In this document: piece after piece, positions 52,475 through 62,332 of the stretch | How positions within the stretch are numbered: the first letter of the stretch is position 1 | Layout of the letters: each line of letters opens with the position of its first letter | Assembly: GCF_006443095.1 (NCBI RefSeq) | Contig: NZ_VFWZ01000002.1 | Coordinates: 248,001-312,000 of the forward strand | From: Aquimarina algicola | GTDB lineage: Bacteria; Bacteroidota; Bacteroidia; Flavobacteriales; Flavobacteriaceae | DNA: 64,000 nt | Direction of reading: 5' to 3' | The notes under the pieces: model-generated | The model's database searches: none | Told to the model about the DNA's origin: nothing | What the model saw: the letters and a program-made list of their open reading frames with translations, nothing else | Made by a program: the position numbers and the translations under genes

Positions 52475-52921
52475 GAGTACATATATTGTTATTTAGCATC
52501 TCAAATGTACGTAAACCTACGGTGATATACTATTACAAATACGCCAAAACAATTGTATTTATGCGACATGGTTAGAGCATGAATAGTTGAAGGCGCTAGG
52601 CTGTGAGAGTATCTGGATTTGAGAGGAATTATCAATCTCTATTCATGATGACTTATAAACTGGTATTTTAAATACAAAATGGTATTGTTTTTTTGTTTTT
52701 TCTATCATATTCACTGCTTACTATCATAATATACAAGTGTAATTATATAGTACATCTATAGTGTTTTTTGAAGTTGAATATTTTTTTCAAAAAAATAACG
52801 AGAATACGGAAAGCCGTAAAAAATTTACGGGAAAATTCCCTAGGTTTGAAATGTTAACACAATGAAAATTAAGTATTTACTAGTAAAAATAACAACAAAT
52901 CACTCATTAAAACAAATAAGT
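52475..52921. other. intergenic with one structured element
   Basis: 447 bp divergent region between the amidase and a plus-strand lipoprotein gene. Apart from the stem-closed element at 52560-52650, nothing clear is visible. Confidence 0.5.
52560..52650 (+). other. tRNA-like or other structured RNA element
   Basis: CATGAATAG (52578-52586) and CTATTCATG (52639-52647) form a perfect 9-bp stem enclosing about 52 nt. The sequence around GGTTAGAGC (D-arm-like) and TGGATTTGAGAGG (T-arm-like) recalls a decayed tRNA. It could be a pseudo-tRNA or an sRNA. Confidence 0.3.
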
Positions 52922-53542
52922 ATGAAAATTAATAATGTAATTGTAATTATTTTAATATTAATCACATCTGTTGCTTGTAGTCCGGCTATTAATGTAAGAA
53001 ACACAAATGCAAGATCTGGAATTATGAGAGTAAAACAATTTACGAATAAACCAACTACATTAATGTGGGCTCATCATGACCCAACTCAAAGACAAACTCT
53101 TATGTATGTGGACGAGAATGGTAATATTAAAATTTTAGCAGAACAGTCACCAGATGCAGGTTTATCAAGAAATTTAAATCTAACCACAAAAGCAAAAGTT
53201 GAAGGAACTATTGATGCAGAAGTTGCAATAAAAACCGCTGCTGAACTTGAAAAATTAACTAATAGGACAACAAGTCTAATGATTACAAGAGAATCTTTAT
53301 ATCGACTAGCAGAAATGTATTTTAATGGAGCAATTGATAAAGGCAAATATGAAATCTTATTTAAAGAGGTAATAAATCAAACTAAAGAATTGATAAAAGA
53401 AGAAGCAAAACTCGAGGAACAAAAAGCAAATATAGCAAATACAGAAATGGAAAAACTTAAATTAGATTTAGAAAAATCTAAAAAGAAAGAGAATTTAGAA
53501 AAAGATAAACCAAAAGAAAGTAAAAAGAAAAGTGAGAATTAA
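52922..53542 (+). CDS. lipoprotein with charged coiled-coil tail
   Basis: 206 residues from the ATG at 52922, which gives a good lipobox (TSVAC); the frame is open 20 codons earlier. A small N-terminal domain (RVKQFTNKPTTLMWAHHDPT, GNIKILAEQSPDAGLSRNLN) leads to a helix and a Lys/Glu-rich C-terminus with repeated KKKE-like motifs. Function unknown. Confidence 0.68.
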   Translation: MKINNVIVIILILITSVACSPAINVRNTNARSGIMRVKQFTNKPTTLMWAHHDPTQRQTLMYVDENGNIKILAEQSPDAGLSRNLNLTTKAKVEGTIDAEVAIKTAAELEKLTNRTTSLMITRESLYRLAEMYFNGAIDKGKYEILFKEVINQTKELIKEEAKLEEQKANIANTEMEKLKLDLEKSKKKENLEKDKPKESKKKSEN

Positions 53543-53584
53543 AGTAAAATCACAATTATTATATAAATCTCTAATTTGAAAAAA

Positions 53585-53620
53585 ATAGATATGAGCTTTT
53601 TCAAAGCTCATATCTATTTT
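53585..53620. terminator. rho-independent terminator
   Basis: A 15-bp perfect stem (ATAGATATGAGCTTT / AAAGCTCATATCTAT) with a 3-nt loop, followed by TTTT. Confidence 0.85.
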
Positions 53621-53830
53621 ATAATTTAAAATTCAAATAAGGAAAACCCATAAAAAACTTTGCACATAATTCTAAATGGATTTATAAATTGAATGTTTGA
53701 AAAATATGTATCAAAATTGTATACCTCAATCAAAACTCAAGTTAACTCAACAAAAACAACAATTCACTCATTCATCATGTTATTAATCAATCACTAAACA
53801 TATATTTGAATAATCAAAAATGTATCAACT

Positions 53831-54430
53831 ATGAATGAATATGTATTTATTTTGCTTCTTTTGATGAGTTGCGGACAAATAATTGGTCAGGAAAAATTAC
53901 AAAAAGAATATCCAAAATCCCTTGCGAGTTATGGTGACTTTAAGGATTTGGTAAACGAAGTAGAAGACTACCGAGCACAGAGGTTAATTAACTTGGATGA
54001 ATTTGTAAAGATGAGTAAAGAAAAAAATGTAGTAATTTTAGATACTCGTTCTAATTTTAGATATTCTAGAAAACATATAAAGGGAGCGATTCATTTGGAT
54101 TTCTCAGACTTTACTCAAGAAGATTTATGGAAATTAATCCCTGACACCAATACTAAGATTTTAATTTATTGTAATAATAATTTTGAGGGTGATCAAATTG
54201 ATTTTACTTCTAAAATTACAAACCCGAAAAAGAAAAGGAAAAAGAAAAAACGAAATGCTAAAACACAAACATTGTCTAATAAAAAACCAATAATGTTAGC
54301 ATTAAACATTCCGACATTTATAAATCTTTATGGATATGGGTATAAAAATATTTATGAGTTAGATGAATTAGTAAATGTTAATGATGAAAGAATCGAATTT
54401 GAAGGTACAACTGTCAAAATTAAACTATAA
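53831..54430 (+). CDS. exported rhodanese-like protein with basic insert
   Basis: 199 residues. Signal peptide (IIGQ). Rhodanese fold: NLDEFVKMSKEKNVVILDTR, FRYSRKHIKGAIHLDFSDFT, active-site loop ILIYCNNNFEG with Cys. A Lys/Arg-rich insert (KKKRKKKKRNAK) follows the active-site loop, unusual for an exported sulfurtransferase. The C-terminus continues the fold (IPTFINLYGYGYKNIYELDEL). Overlaps the next gene by 56 bp. Confidence 0.8.
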   Translation: MNEYVFILLLLMSCGQIIGQEKLQKEYPKSLASYGDFKDLVNEVEDYRAQRLINLDEFVKMSKEKNVVILDTRSNFRYSRKHIKGAIHLDFSDFTQEDLWKLIPDTNTKILIYCNNNFEGDQIDFTSKITNPKKKRKKKKRNAKTQTLSNKKPIMLALNIPTFINLYGYGYKNIYELDELVNVNDERIEFEGTTVKIKL

Positions 54431-55484
54431 CCGACTACTAATTGCCTTTCTCTTTATTTTTCAATTTGCATTTACACAACAAAAACATATTGTGATTGAT
54501 TATACGAATGTAGTAGATTCAATTACATTGTACGTCGATCAAAATAACACCGAAAAAAGATCTGCTATAGGGTTTATCCGAAAAACACAAAAGAGGACGA
54601 GTACAGAAAAGAAAACTATAGATACATGCTACTTTCATAATCTTATCAGTAAAAATCCTGATTATCATTTTCAACAAAAAATCAGTGTACAAAAGATCAA
54701 AAAGAATGTTTGGAAACATTATTTGGTATATCACGAAGATTGTCGCGGTTTTAAACTACCAAAAGATTCTATCTCATTAGAAGGGTATTTTAAAATACTA
54801 GACAATACAAAACCAGTAGATGGCGCCCTATATGAACCATCTCTATATAATGAACCTGATCCTTACGATGATAATAAGGTATTAAGACCTGTACCACTCA
54901 CGCCAGCAAGTACTTCAGAAGGTTGGTTCTCAAAGGGGTTAAAAAATGGGCAATGGGTATTTCTTAATTACTCTTTTGCAAAGACCGAAGAATATTATAA
55001 AAATGGTATCAGAGATGGTTTATACACAGTAAATACTGAGAACGATAGTATTTTGTATCAAACTACATTTATCAATGGAACAGGAGTAGAAAAAATATAT
55101 CGTAAGGATGGCAGTCTATATCATATCAAACATTTCAAAAATGGAATCCAAGACTACACAAAACCTTATACGATATATTATGATAGTAATAAAATAGCTG
55201 CTAAAACCGATTATGTAAAAGGTATCGTAACAGAATATTATAGAAATGGAACCATTTTCAAAACACAACAAATAACACTAAAAAATGATATCTTCTATTA
55301 TAATGGTTTGTATAAAGGATATAACAAAGCAGGGCAACTGAAAGAAAAACAATACTACGACCATAATACGATTATATATACCATTACCTACGACACAAAA
55401 GAAAGAATACAAAAGATAGAAACAGGTAATATGATTCAATATTTTGAAAAGGGAAAACTAAAAGAGGTAAAATTTATACCGTAA
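54375..55484 (+). CDS. exported YwqK/MORN-like repeat protein
   Basis: 369 residues. Hydrophobic signal (NRLLIAFLFIFQFAFTQ). From about residue 190 there are repeats such as GLKNGQWVFLNYSFAKTEEY and YYKNGIRDGLYTVN, typical of YwqK-type repeat proteins. The start overlaps the rhodanese gene by 56 bp, and only ATGs at the very beginning precede the signal peptide. Function unknown. Confidence 0.7.
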   Translation: MLMMKESNLKVQLSKLNYNRLLIAFLFIFQFAFTQQKHIVIDYTNVVDSITLYVDQNNTEKRSAIGFIRKTQKRTSTEKKTIDTCYFHNLISKNPDYHFQQKISVQKIKKNVWKHYLVYHEDCRGFKLPKDSISLEGYFKILDNTKPVDGALYEPSLYNEPDPYDDNKVLRPVPLTPASTSEGWFSKGLKNGQWVFLNYSFAKTEEYYKNGIRDGLYTVNTENDSILYQTTFINGTGVEKIYRKDGSLYHIKHFKNGIQDYTKPYTIYYDSNKIAAKTDYVKGIVTEYYRNGTIFKTQQITLKNDIFYYNGLYKGYNKAGQLKEKQYYDHNTIIYTITYDTKERIQKIETGNMIQYFEKGKLKEVKFIP

Positions 55485-55566
55485 CTTCTTTTAAGAGAAC
55501 AAAAACAGCTACTAATACTTCTAATCATTTTCAGATTCTTTATCTTGTTAGGATTAATTTTAAAAA

Positions 55567-56406
55567 ATGCATGTAAAAAAATTATCGAGTATATCCTTTG
55601 AAGAAATTTTAGATTGTTTTTTGTTAGCTTTTGAAAGTTACTACGTAAAAATGCCCACTGATAAGGATTACTACCAAAAAAGGTGGAAAGTCGCAAAGGT
55701 AGATTTTAACCTGTCGTATGGGATGTTTGACAACAAAAAATTAGTAGGTTTTATCATTCATGCGATCGACAAAAGAAATGGAGTATCAATCGCATTTAAC
55801 TCCGGTACCGGGGTCATTCCTCAATATAGAGGAAGAAAAATAGTTAAATCTATCTACGAACATGCACTTAAAGAATTAAAAGAGATAGGGATTGAAAAAA
55901 CTACATTAGAAGTAATTACAAAAAATGATATTGCAGTTCACCTATATCAAAGTATTGGCTTTAATATTGCTAAAAGATATAAATGTTTTGGCGGTGTATT
56001 ACAAATCGATAGCAACCAACAATTTGAGTTGAAAGAAATTGATCTGCTGGATATTCATTGGAAAAAACTACCAAATCAAGAATTGTATTCCTGGGATAAT
56101 CAAAAGGAGTCAATTATAGGAGGTAATTACAAATTTTTTCACGTCATATATCAAAATCAACCTGAATCATTTTTTATTATTAATCCAGATCAAAACTATC
56201 TGGCACAGTTTGATCTTTTATCTATGGATCAAAATAGTTGGAATCGACTTTTTTTAGCGATCAAAAGTATTTCGGATACAGTCAAAATAAATAATGTAGA
56301 TGAGAGATTAAAAGAAAAAGTTGATTATCTAAACCATATCGGGTTACAAAATACAGTAGATCAATTCGAAATGGAATTGAATATAAAAAATAATAGTATT
56401 ACATGA
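55567..56406 (+). CDS. GNAT-family N-acetyltransferase
   Basis: 279 residues. The N-terminal GNAT domain has the acetyl-CoA loop in GVIPQYRGRKIVKSIYEHAL (Q/R-x-x-G-R) and the C-terminal strand motif ALKELKEIGIEKTTLEVITK...HLYQSIGFNIAKRYKCF. A second, degenerate half follows. Acetyl acceptor unknown; cytosolic. Stands alone between exported proteins. Confidence 0.85.
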   Translation: MHVKKLSSISFEEILDCFLLAFESYYVKMPTDKDYYQKRWKVAKVDFNLSYGMFDNKKLVGFIIHAIDKRNGVSIAFNSGTGVIPQYRGRKIVKSIYEHALKELKEIGIEKTTLEVITKNDIAVHLYQSIGFNIAKRYKCFGGVLQIDSNQQFELKEIDLLDIHWKKLPNQELYSWDNQKESIIGGNYKFFHVIYQNQPESFFIINPDQNYLAQFDLLSMDQNSWNRLFLAIKSISDTVKINNVDERLKEKVDYLNHIGLQNTVDQFEMELNIKNNSIT

Positions 56407-56573
56407 CGTATCATCTAAACATAATATGAATCAAAAACAATTCTATCGTGTTACCTTTCTTTCTGTATATTTTGACGATCATGACTAGTTCTTTATTTTC
56501 ACTGAATTCAGTATATTATTCTCAAAAGCTTAGGCATACTTTTACACTACAATAACATAAACAATCATAATTT

Positions 56574-57338
56574 ATGAAACATCTTAACAAACTTGTACTG
56601 ATCATAATTTCAATAACGTTTTTTAGTTGTGAAGTCGTTCAAGAAGTAAATTTTAACGAAGATAAAAGCGGAACACAAAGCCTAAGTTTTAGTTTTTCTG
56701 AAATGATGAATATGGGAATGCCTCCAGAACAGGATACTGCCAACAAACTAACCGACACTGTGATACGTTTTTCTGATTTTCTAGAACAAAAAAAAGATAG
56801 TATCTCAAAATTAAGTAAAGAAAAACAAGAGAAAATCAAACAATTAGAGAACTTCAGTTTATATATAGATTCAGATTCTCTTTCGACTAAACTCGAAATG
56901 AAAATAAACTACGATTTCAAAAATTTAAAAGATTTAGCACTTTTTAGTGAGAAACTAAAGGATCAAGACATCAAAGAATTAGATCAATTTACGACCAAAA
57001 TTGAAAAATCAAAAAAGAATGACGATGCTAACATTTTTGATTTTAACACCTCTTTTAAAACTACATTTAATAACAAAAATTTTTCACTTAAAATTACTCC
57101 CGAAACACTAGAAAAAATAAAAAGTAAGAAAGATTCTACTTTAACAAAAGACAATCCTATGCTTGATCTTATGCGATTTAAAGTGAAGTATACTTTTCCA
57201 TACAGAATCAAAAAAATAAGTAATAAAAATGCTAAAATTCTATATGACTTCAAAGGTTTTGAAATCTCTGCCAATGTTTTTGAAATGGAAAATAATCCTA
57301 AACATTTTGATGTAGAAGTAGAGTTTGAAAAGGATTAA
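56574..57338 (+). CDS. lipoprotein of unknown function
   Basis: 254 residues. Lipobox FFSC at about residue 19. The mature part is charged and mostly helical with strands (NFNEDKSGTQSLSFSFSEMM, MKINYDFKNLKDLALFSEKL, YDFKGFEISANVFEMEN). Similar designs are common among uncharacterised Bacteroidota lipoproteins. Confidence 0.65.
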   Translation: MKHLNKLVLIIISITFFSCEVVQEVNFNEDKSGTQSLSFSFSEMMNMGMPPEQDTANKLTDTVIRFSDFLEQKKDSISKLSKEKQEKIKQLENFSLYIDSDSLSTKLEMKINYDFKNLKDLALFSEKLKDQDIKELDQFTTKIEKSKKNDDANIFDFNTSFKTTFNNKNFSLKITPETLEKIKSKKDSTLTKDNPMLDLMRFKVKYTFPYRIKKISNKNAKILYDFKGFEISANVFEMENNPKHFDVEVEFEKD

Positions 57339-57415
57339 AAACCATCTATCATCTTCACTGAATTTGGGGTATAATTGTGATCGACTAACACTTACTTTTG
57401 TTTTAAAAATATTAA

Positions 57416-57440
57416 GTACTCTAATACACAAAATCTAAAT
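57416..57440 (+). promoter_or_regulatory. conserved leader motif, copy 1
   Basis: CTCTAATACACAAAATC precedes the gene at 57445. The same leader (CTCTAAYACACAAAA) recurs just before both 26-residue peptide genes at 62.2-62.3 kb. Possibly a shared 5' UTR element. Confidence 0.4.
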
Positions 57441-57444
57441 AAAA

Positions 57445-57957
57445 ATGAATCAAAAAAAAGTAATAGTCTTTATTTGTTTTGTATTAATAACAAGCACTCT
57501 AACCTATTGTCTACAAAGCAAGAACAATAACACTCTTAATCGACATTTAGGCTCTAAGAATGCTCACAATATAGAATTAACTTTATCAAGAGGAGCCTTT
57601 CATGGTGATGCCTTTCAATTAATAGGAAATGAGTTAACACATCTTACAAATAAACCAGAAAACATAAAAATTAACTCTGAATACGATAAAAACTCTACTG
57701 TAATTTTAAGCGATAGCATTATTAATTCTTTAGTTCAAGAAATTAATGAAGATCATATTCTAGAATTAGATACTCTTTATAAAAGTAATTTTTCCTGTAA
57801 TAGTATGCTTAGAGTGAACATTAAAATCGACACTATAGAAAAGACAATCTTCTGTGAAGATTATATAAGAGGTTGCCCTGATAAACTTAGTGATTTAGAA
57901 ACAAAATTGATCAGACTACACGGTAAAAATCTAAAACGAATATATCTCCCTGGGTAA
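57445..57957 (+). CDS. lipoprotein/exported protein of unknown function
   Basis: 170 residues. N-terminal hydrophobic signal (VIVFICFVLITSTLTYC, possible lipobox). The rest is beta-rich with four further cysteines (FSCNSML, TIFCEDYIRGCPD), perhaps disulfide-bonded. Function unknown. Confidence 0.6.
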   Translation: MNQKKVIVFICFVLITSTLTYCLQSKNNNTLNRHLGSKNAHNIELTLSRGAFHGDAFQLIGNELTHLTNKPENIKINSEYDKNSTVILSDSIINSLVQEINEDHILELDTLYKSNFSCNSMLRVNIKIDTIEKTIFCEDYIRGCPDKLSDLETKLIRLHGKNLKRIYLPG

Positions 57958-58000
57958 AATCAACTCTTTAATATTTTATAAATAAAAAAAACATAACTAA

Positions 58001-58498
58001 ATGATGAATGAAAAGAGAACATATCAATATTCAGGTAAATGGTTAACACTCCTTTTGGGATTCATAATGTTTACAGGGTGCACCTTACTTTTTCATTACA
58101 AGGCCATAAATAATACTCAGGGTCTTATTATTAATCATAGTATCGAATTAGATGTTAATGATGCGACAATTTTTTTCTGGATATTATTTGTATTATCATT
58201 ATTGATGACATTGATGACTATTTTTGGAATGTATTTTAAGCTAAATTCTAAAAAACAATTGATCATTGATGAACATACGATAACAATACCTCCTGTTGGT
58301 TTTCAGAAGCGTACTACAATAATCCCATTTGCTGAACTTTCAGAAATAAATGAAACCAAAGTAAGTGGTAATCGTATATTGAACTTGTATTCTCAAAATG
58401 AAAAATGTAGCATTATGAGTAGTTTATGTGTAAAAAAAAAGGAATACAATGAAATTAAAGAACTAATTACACAAAAAATTAACGAAGTTAATTCTTAG
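58001..58498 (+). CDS. two-helix membrane protein, PH-like
   Basis: 165 residues. Two membrane helices (LTLLLGFIMFTGCTLLFH; FFWILFVLSLLMTLMTIFG) followed by a cytoplasmic beta domain (LIIDEHTITIPPVGFQKR, IIPFAELSEINETKVSGNRI) resembling bacterial PH/DUF304-type domains. Function unknown. Confidence 0.65.
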   Translation: MMNEKRTYQYSGKWLTLLLGFIMFTGCTLLFHYKAINNTQGLIINHSIELDVNDATIFFWILFVLSLLMTLMTIFGMYFKLNSKKQLIIDEHTITIPPVGFQKRTTIIPFAELSEINETKVSGNRILNLYSQNEKCSIMSSLCVKKKEYNEIKELITQKINEVNS

Positions 58499-58626
58499 GC
58501 ACTTAAAAAGTATTACATCAAAATATGCTTACATAATGTAAGAATACGTTTTCCACTAAAAATAGTGGATACTGCATGAATAGTAGATGATATTTTTGTC
58601 TGAAACAGATAAAAAAACAACCAAAA

Positions 58627-59829
58627 ATGATCAACAACTATTCTCTTAAAATTTTCTTACCACTTATAATTACAGTATTATGTATCAGATGTGGGTCAGA
58701 TGATAACTCCTCACCCCTATCAGAAGGTTCTGAAGAAGAAATTAATCTGGAAGAAGCGAGATTAACTGATTTTCCTTTCCAAGAAATTGAATATCTGGAC
58801 ATAGAAATTACACAACCCACTATTGTTAATAATGAAGAGGTAGAAGAAGGTGAAATTATTATCACATTACCTCATACGGTAACTTCACTATTGCTAACAC
58901 TTGAATCGGTTAATATCGATACCGAAAAATATAATATTTTTCCCTCCGTCGGGTCTCTAGAATTGTATTCTGAAACCGAATTTGTAAATTATCAGATTAC
59001 CTCAACAAGTAATCCTGATATAAACATTCATTATAATGTAAGAGTTATTGTGGCTCCTAACCCTGATCCCAAAGAAGAAAAGCTTTCAATTTCAAGTTTT
59101 AGACTATTGGCAAATGATGGAGTGTCACAAGCAGATCTACGTTTGAAAAAAGAAGCATTATCTATTCAATCTGTAGATTCTCTTTTGTTTACTCTGTTTC
59201 CAAGATCTGTTGATTTTTCTGATTTAACTCCCACAATAGAGTATCAGGGGTCTAGACTCGAATACAGAATTAATGACGAAGAATTTAGAGTGTATTCCTT
59301 TGATACAGAAGAAAAAATAGATTTTAAATATCCAAACACTGTTGATTTTAGAGTAAGCGACGCCACAAATTCAACAGCAATAACATATAGGATCATTGTA
59401 GATACTACAAACCCAATTGTTTTTAATCAACCGGAGTTGAATATCCCTGATTTATTTCCCGGGGATACTTATAATGGCATTGGTATTGGCACATGGACCA
59501 ACCAAGGTAATTATCCTATTACAGATATGAGCCCAAATCAGCTTAGGTTTACATTGGGAGAGTGCAACCGTACAGAGCTTTGTAATATTTTTAATGTTGA
59601 ATTATCATCAAATGAGCCGCTATTTACCAAACCAGATCAAGATGGTGTTATTAATATTGTGGTTACGAATAATGCTCCGGCTTCAGAGCAATATGAAACT
59701 ATAGCTATTTTTAGCAATCTTAAATTTGATGAAAATACATGGAGAATCATTAATGCTCCGGCAGATGAGTATCGCAGTGATATTGGGTACACCCCAGTTC
59801 AATTGACAATGAGGGGAATTGTAAATTAA
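58627..59829 (+). CDS. lipoprotein with DUF5018/Ig-like repeats
   Basis: 400 residues. Signal with possible lipobox (TVLCIRC). Two repeated beta-sandwich units (EYLDIEITQPTIVNNEEVEE, then KLSISSFRLLANDGVSQADL), each ending in a motif like YQITSTSNPDINIHYNVRV / YRIIVDT. This fits the DUF5018-like surface modules of Bacteroidota. Probably cell-surface exposed. Confidence 0.7.
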   Translation: MINNYSLKIFLPLIITVLCIRCGSDDNSSPLSEGSEEEINLEEARLTDFPFQEIEYLDIEITQPTIVNNEEVEEGEIIITLPHTVTSLLLTLESVNIDTEKYNIFPSVGSLELYSETEFVNYQITSTSNPDINIHYNVRVIVAPNPDPKEEKLSISSFRLLANDGVSQADLRLKKEALSIQSVDSLLFTLFPRSVDFSDLTPTIEYQGSRLEYRINDEEFRVYSFDTEEKIDFKYPNTVDFRVSDATNSTAITYRIIVDTTNPIVFNQPELNIPDLFPGDTYNGIGIGTWTNQGNYPITDMSPNQLRFTLGECNRTELCNIFNVELSSNEPLFTKPDQDGVINIVVTNNAPASEQYETIAIFSNLKFDENTWRIINAPADEYRSDIGYTPVQLTMRGIVN

Positions 59830-59877
59830 ATCATTTATAGAAAAACAACATCATTTGCTTTTTTAAAAATCAATCAT

Positions 59878-60369
59878 ATGTTTAATTTTTTTAAGAAAAA
59901 ATCCCCTAAGAAAAAAGTAGAAAACTCTTTTGCAGGTAGAAAGTTTGGTCCATTTGTGATAAGAATTCCACAAGAATGGGATTGTCTTAATGATAATGGA
60001 ACCTTGAGAGTCACCAATAACGAAGACACTGTACGATTAAATATCACTATACGAGATTTTAGTAATATAGAATATTCACTTGATGAGTTTTTTGAAACGC
60101 TCAAAACCGGTTGGTTCAGTTCAGACTATAATTGGTCCACATATTCTGATATAACCCAAAAAGACGATTTGATCTACCAAACATTAGAATATCTGGATGA
60201 TCCAAGATTAATACTAGCTGTTATTAGAAAACAGGTCGGAAACAAAGAGTTTGTTCTCAATATGTCGTTTGCAGGTAATACTAGAAAAGACATCGATACT
60301 CATCTAGATAAATTTCACAATGTTTTATTCAAGATAGATACCTTGAATCATCTGAATAGTAAAGAATAA
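59878..60369 (+). CDS. DcrB/PsbP-fold-like protein of unknown function
   Basis: 163 residues, no signal peptide. KFGPFVIRIPQEWDCLNDNG, RDFSNIEYSLDEFFETLKTG and KEFVLNMSFAGNTRKDIDTH follow the DcrB/PsbP-like alpha-beta pattern (lipid- or membrane-associated, or secretion-related immunity folds). Confidence in the fold is modest. Part of the run of lineage-specific genes. Confidence 0.55.
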   Translation: MFNFFKKKSPKKKVENSFAGRKFGPFVIRIPQEWDCLNDNGTLRVTNNEDTVRLNITIRDFSNIEYSLDEFFETLKTGWFSSDYNWSTYSDITQKDDLIYQTLEYLDDPRLILAVIRKQVGNKEFVLNMSFAGNTRKDIDTHLDKFHNVLFKIDTLNHLNSKE

Positions 60370-60515
60370 TAATACAAAATGGTTTTAAGCTTTTCTATCA
60401 TGTAATTCATACAGATGTTTCCTACAAAATCAACGGTTTCTGAAAATATACTTTAGTACTAAAAGAATTAAATCGATAATACTCTCAAGAAAAACTCAAA
60501 TCAAATTAAAGATAT

Positions 60516-61166
60516 ATGAAAAACAATGGCCATATAAGTAGCCTTACAAAATATCAAAATGAAAAAATAAAATATTTATTGTTGGCTAAAGAGTTTGATG
60601 ATTCTGGAGAAAAAGAAATCGATGATAAAATCAAAAAATATTTACTCGAAATGTTAGATTGGATTGATGCCATCGAAATAAAAGCTAATGCCGATAAGAA
60701 CCTAAATACCTTTTTTAATAAAGTAAAAGAATCATTGACTCCTACAGAGTCTATTCAAGCTATAGTATTCTATTTTAATAGAGATAATGGTAAGCTATTT
60801 TTGAGCGCTTATCGTTCTGTAAAACCAGACGCTTTTGTATATCAAGAATTATCCAATATAAATGCAAATTATAATAATAGAATCATAGGAGAGATTGGCC
60901 CAATTCAGGTCTTGAATTATAATGAGATATATGAAAATGTTTTATCCTGTAAAAAAGATGAAATAGAAGAATATGAGCTCGAATGTGAAAATGATCATAT
61001 ACACGAGTTGATGATATTAAAAGCCTATGCCCTTTTTGAAGAAATTTTCCTGAGTATAGATTTGAATAGCATTTTTTCTGAAACACAGATCAAATACCCC
61101 TTTTATAGTTACATTCAAGAACATGATGGAGGGTATTCTAATTTACTAAGTATTCTTAAAAACTAA
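60516..61166 (+). CDS. cytosolic protein of unknown function
   Basis: 216 residues, no signal or membrane segment. Helical N-terminal half (KYLLLAKEFDDSGEKEIDDK), then alpha/beta (ESIQAIVFYFNRDNGKLFLS, FVYQELSNINANYNNRIIGE) and an acidic C-terminus. It resembles immunity-type proteins in size and acidity, but no toxin gene is present. Confidence 0.6.
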   Translation: MKNNGHISSLTKYQNEKIKYLLLAKEFDDSGEKEIDDKIKKYLLEMLDWIDAIEIKANADKNLNTFFNKVKESLTPTESIQAIVFYFNRDNGKLFLSAYRSVKPDAFVYQELSNINANYNNRIIGEIGPIQVLNYNEIYENVLSCKKDEIEEYELECENDHIHELMILKAYALFEEIFLSIDLNSIFSETQIKYPFYSYIQEHDGGYSNLLSILKN

Positions 61167-61398
61167 TGATCCTATTTACATTAATTTAGAAAGATATAAC
61201 TGTTTTAAATAAATTTTCAATTTACAAATCAAATCCTTTATCATAAAAAAAGAATGATGGACAACTCAATTTGTTTTTTAACTTTTGACAAGTCAGACAT
61301 TGCAATAAACCATTTAATTACCTGCATACAAACTAGTTACAATACAAAAAAATCGACATAACACACAGACATTCTTTGGATGTTTTTACAAAAAAGTA

Positions 61399-61836
61399 AT
61401 GAATCAAAATGCTATGATTCCAAACAAAAAAGACTGGGAAGAAGCTTTAAAAAGCCTAGATGGAGTTTATGCATTCAAGCATTTTAACGGTAAATCTTTA
61501 CAACAAGCAGAAGATATGATTGACAAAGTTGCTGAACTCTATTGTGAGGATTTTAAATGGATGCCCGAACAACCTTTCAAATTCTATTTACTTGCTTATC
61601 TTAAATATCTTAGATCAAATAAAAGTGAGTACAATTTTTACGCATCAATAAGTTTTCTTGGTTTGATTGAATATATAGTTGATTACAGGCCTCATTGGGT
61701 CACAGATAGATGGGGATTTATTACAGAAATATTCGAAAAAATGATTGAAAGAGCCAAAAGGGATGAACATTTTTGGGACTCAGAGAATATTATAGCCTCC
61801 ATAAGAAACATCAAAACAAAGACAAATAGTTTTTAA
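61399..61836 (+). CDS. cytosolic helical protein of unknown function
   Basis: 145 residues, all-helical, aromatic-rich (FKWMPEQPFKFYLLAYLKYL, HWVTDRWGFITEIFEKMIER). It has the size and composition of small immunity-like proteins. No known family recognised. Separate transcription likely (232-bp gap upstream). Confidence 0.6.
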   Translation: MNQNAMIPNKKDWEEALKSLDGVYAFKHFNGKSLQQAEDMIDKVAELYCEDFKWMPEQPFKFYLLAYLKYLRSNKSEYNFYASISFLGLIEYIVDYRPHWVTDRWGFITEIFEKMIERAKRDEHFWDSENIIASIRNIKTKTNSF

Positions 61837-62040
61837 CTTTCAATACATATATCTATTTGTAATCGACTCTTTTATACACTTTCACTGGATTCAGGGTACT
61901 CCTATAGCACTTCAGCATGTACTTTTGTTTATAGATAATACCAACTACAACAAATAGTAAGGTTATCAAAATAGAATATTTGATTAATCTTAAAAAATGT
62001 TGATTGTATACACATAATTACTCTAAACAATATTTAAAAA

Positions 62041-62130
62041 ATGAAAAATCTATCTTATACGTTAATTATTACTATCTGTAGCGGTCTGATCAATGTTATT
62101 TCTTGTACACAAAATCAAAAAATGAATTAA
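62041..62130 (+). CDS. 29-residue lipoprotein-signal peptide ORF
   Basis: MKNLSYTLIITICSGLINVI followed by SCTQNQKMN and a stop: a complete lipoprotein signal with lipobox (VISC) but almost no mature protein. Probably the remnant of a truncated lipoprotein gene, less likely a lytic or signal peptide. Confidence 0.4.
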   Translation: MKNLSYTLIITICSGLINVISCTQNQKMN

Positions 62131-62185
62131 AGATTGACCAGTAAATATTGAAAATAAATTATTAATCACTCTAACACACAAAATC

Positions 62186-62266
62186 ATGAATCTATTTAAT
62201 TTTAACACTATTCTAAAATTCATCCAGCAACTACCAAAGGCATGTAGCTATGCTATTCACAGGTAG
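62186..62266 (+). CDS. 26-residue peptide, tandem copy 1
   Basis: Encodes MNLFNFNTILKFIQQLPKAC followed by SYAIHR. The second copy 147 bp downstream encodes the same peptide with only conservative changes (T-V, L-I, Q-K, Y-F), while many codons differ synonymously. This is strong evidence that the peptide is translated and under selection. An amphipathic N-terminal helix, one Cys and a basic end are visible. Function unknown. Confidence 0.65.
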   Translation: MNLFNFNTILKFIQQLPKACSYAIHR

Positions 62267-62332
62267 TATCTTATAAACTCATATTGGGTAAAGAAAAAAA
62301 CAAATTATTAATCACTCTAATACACAAAAATC

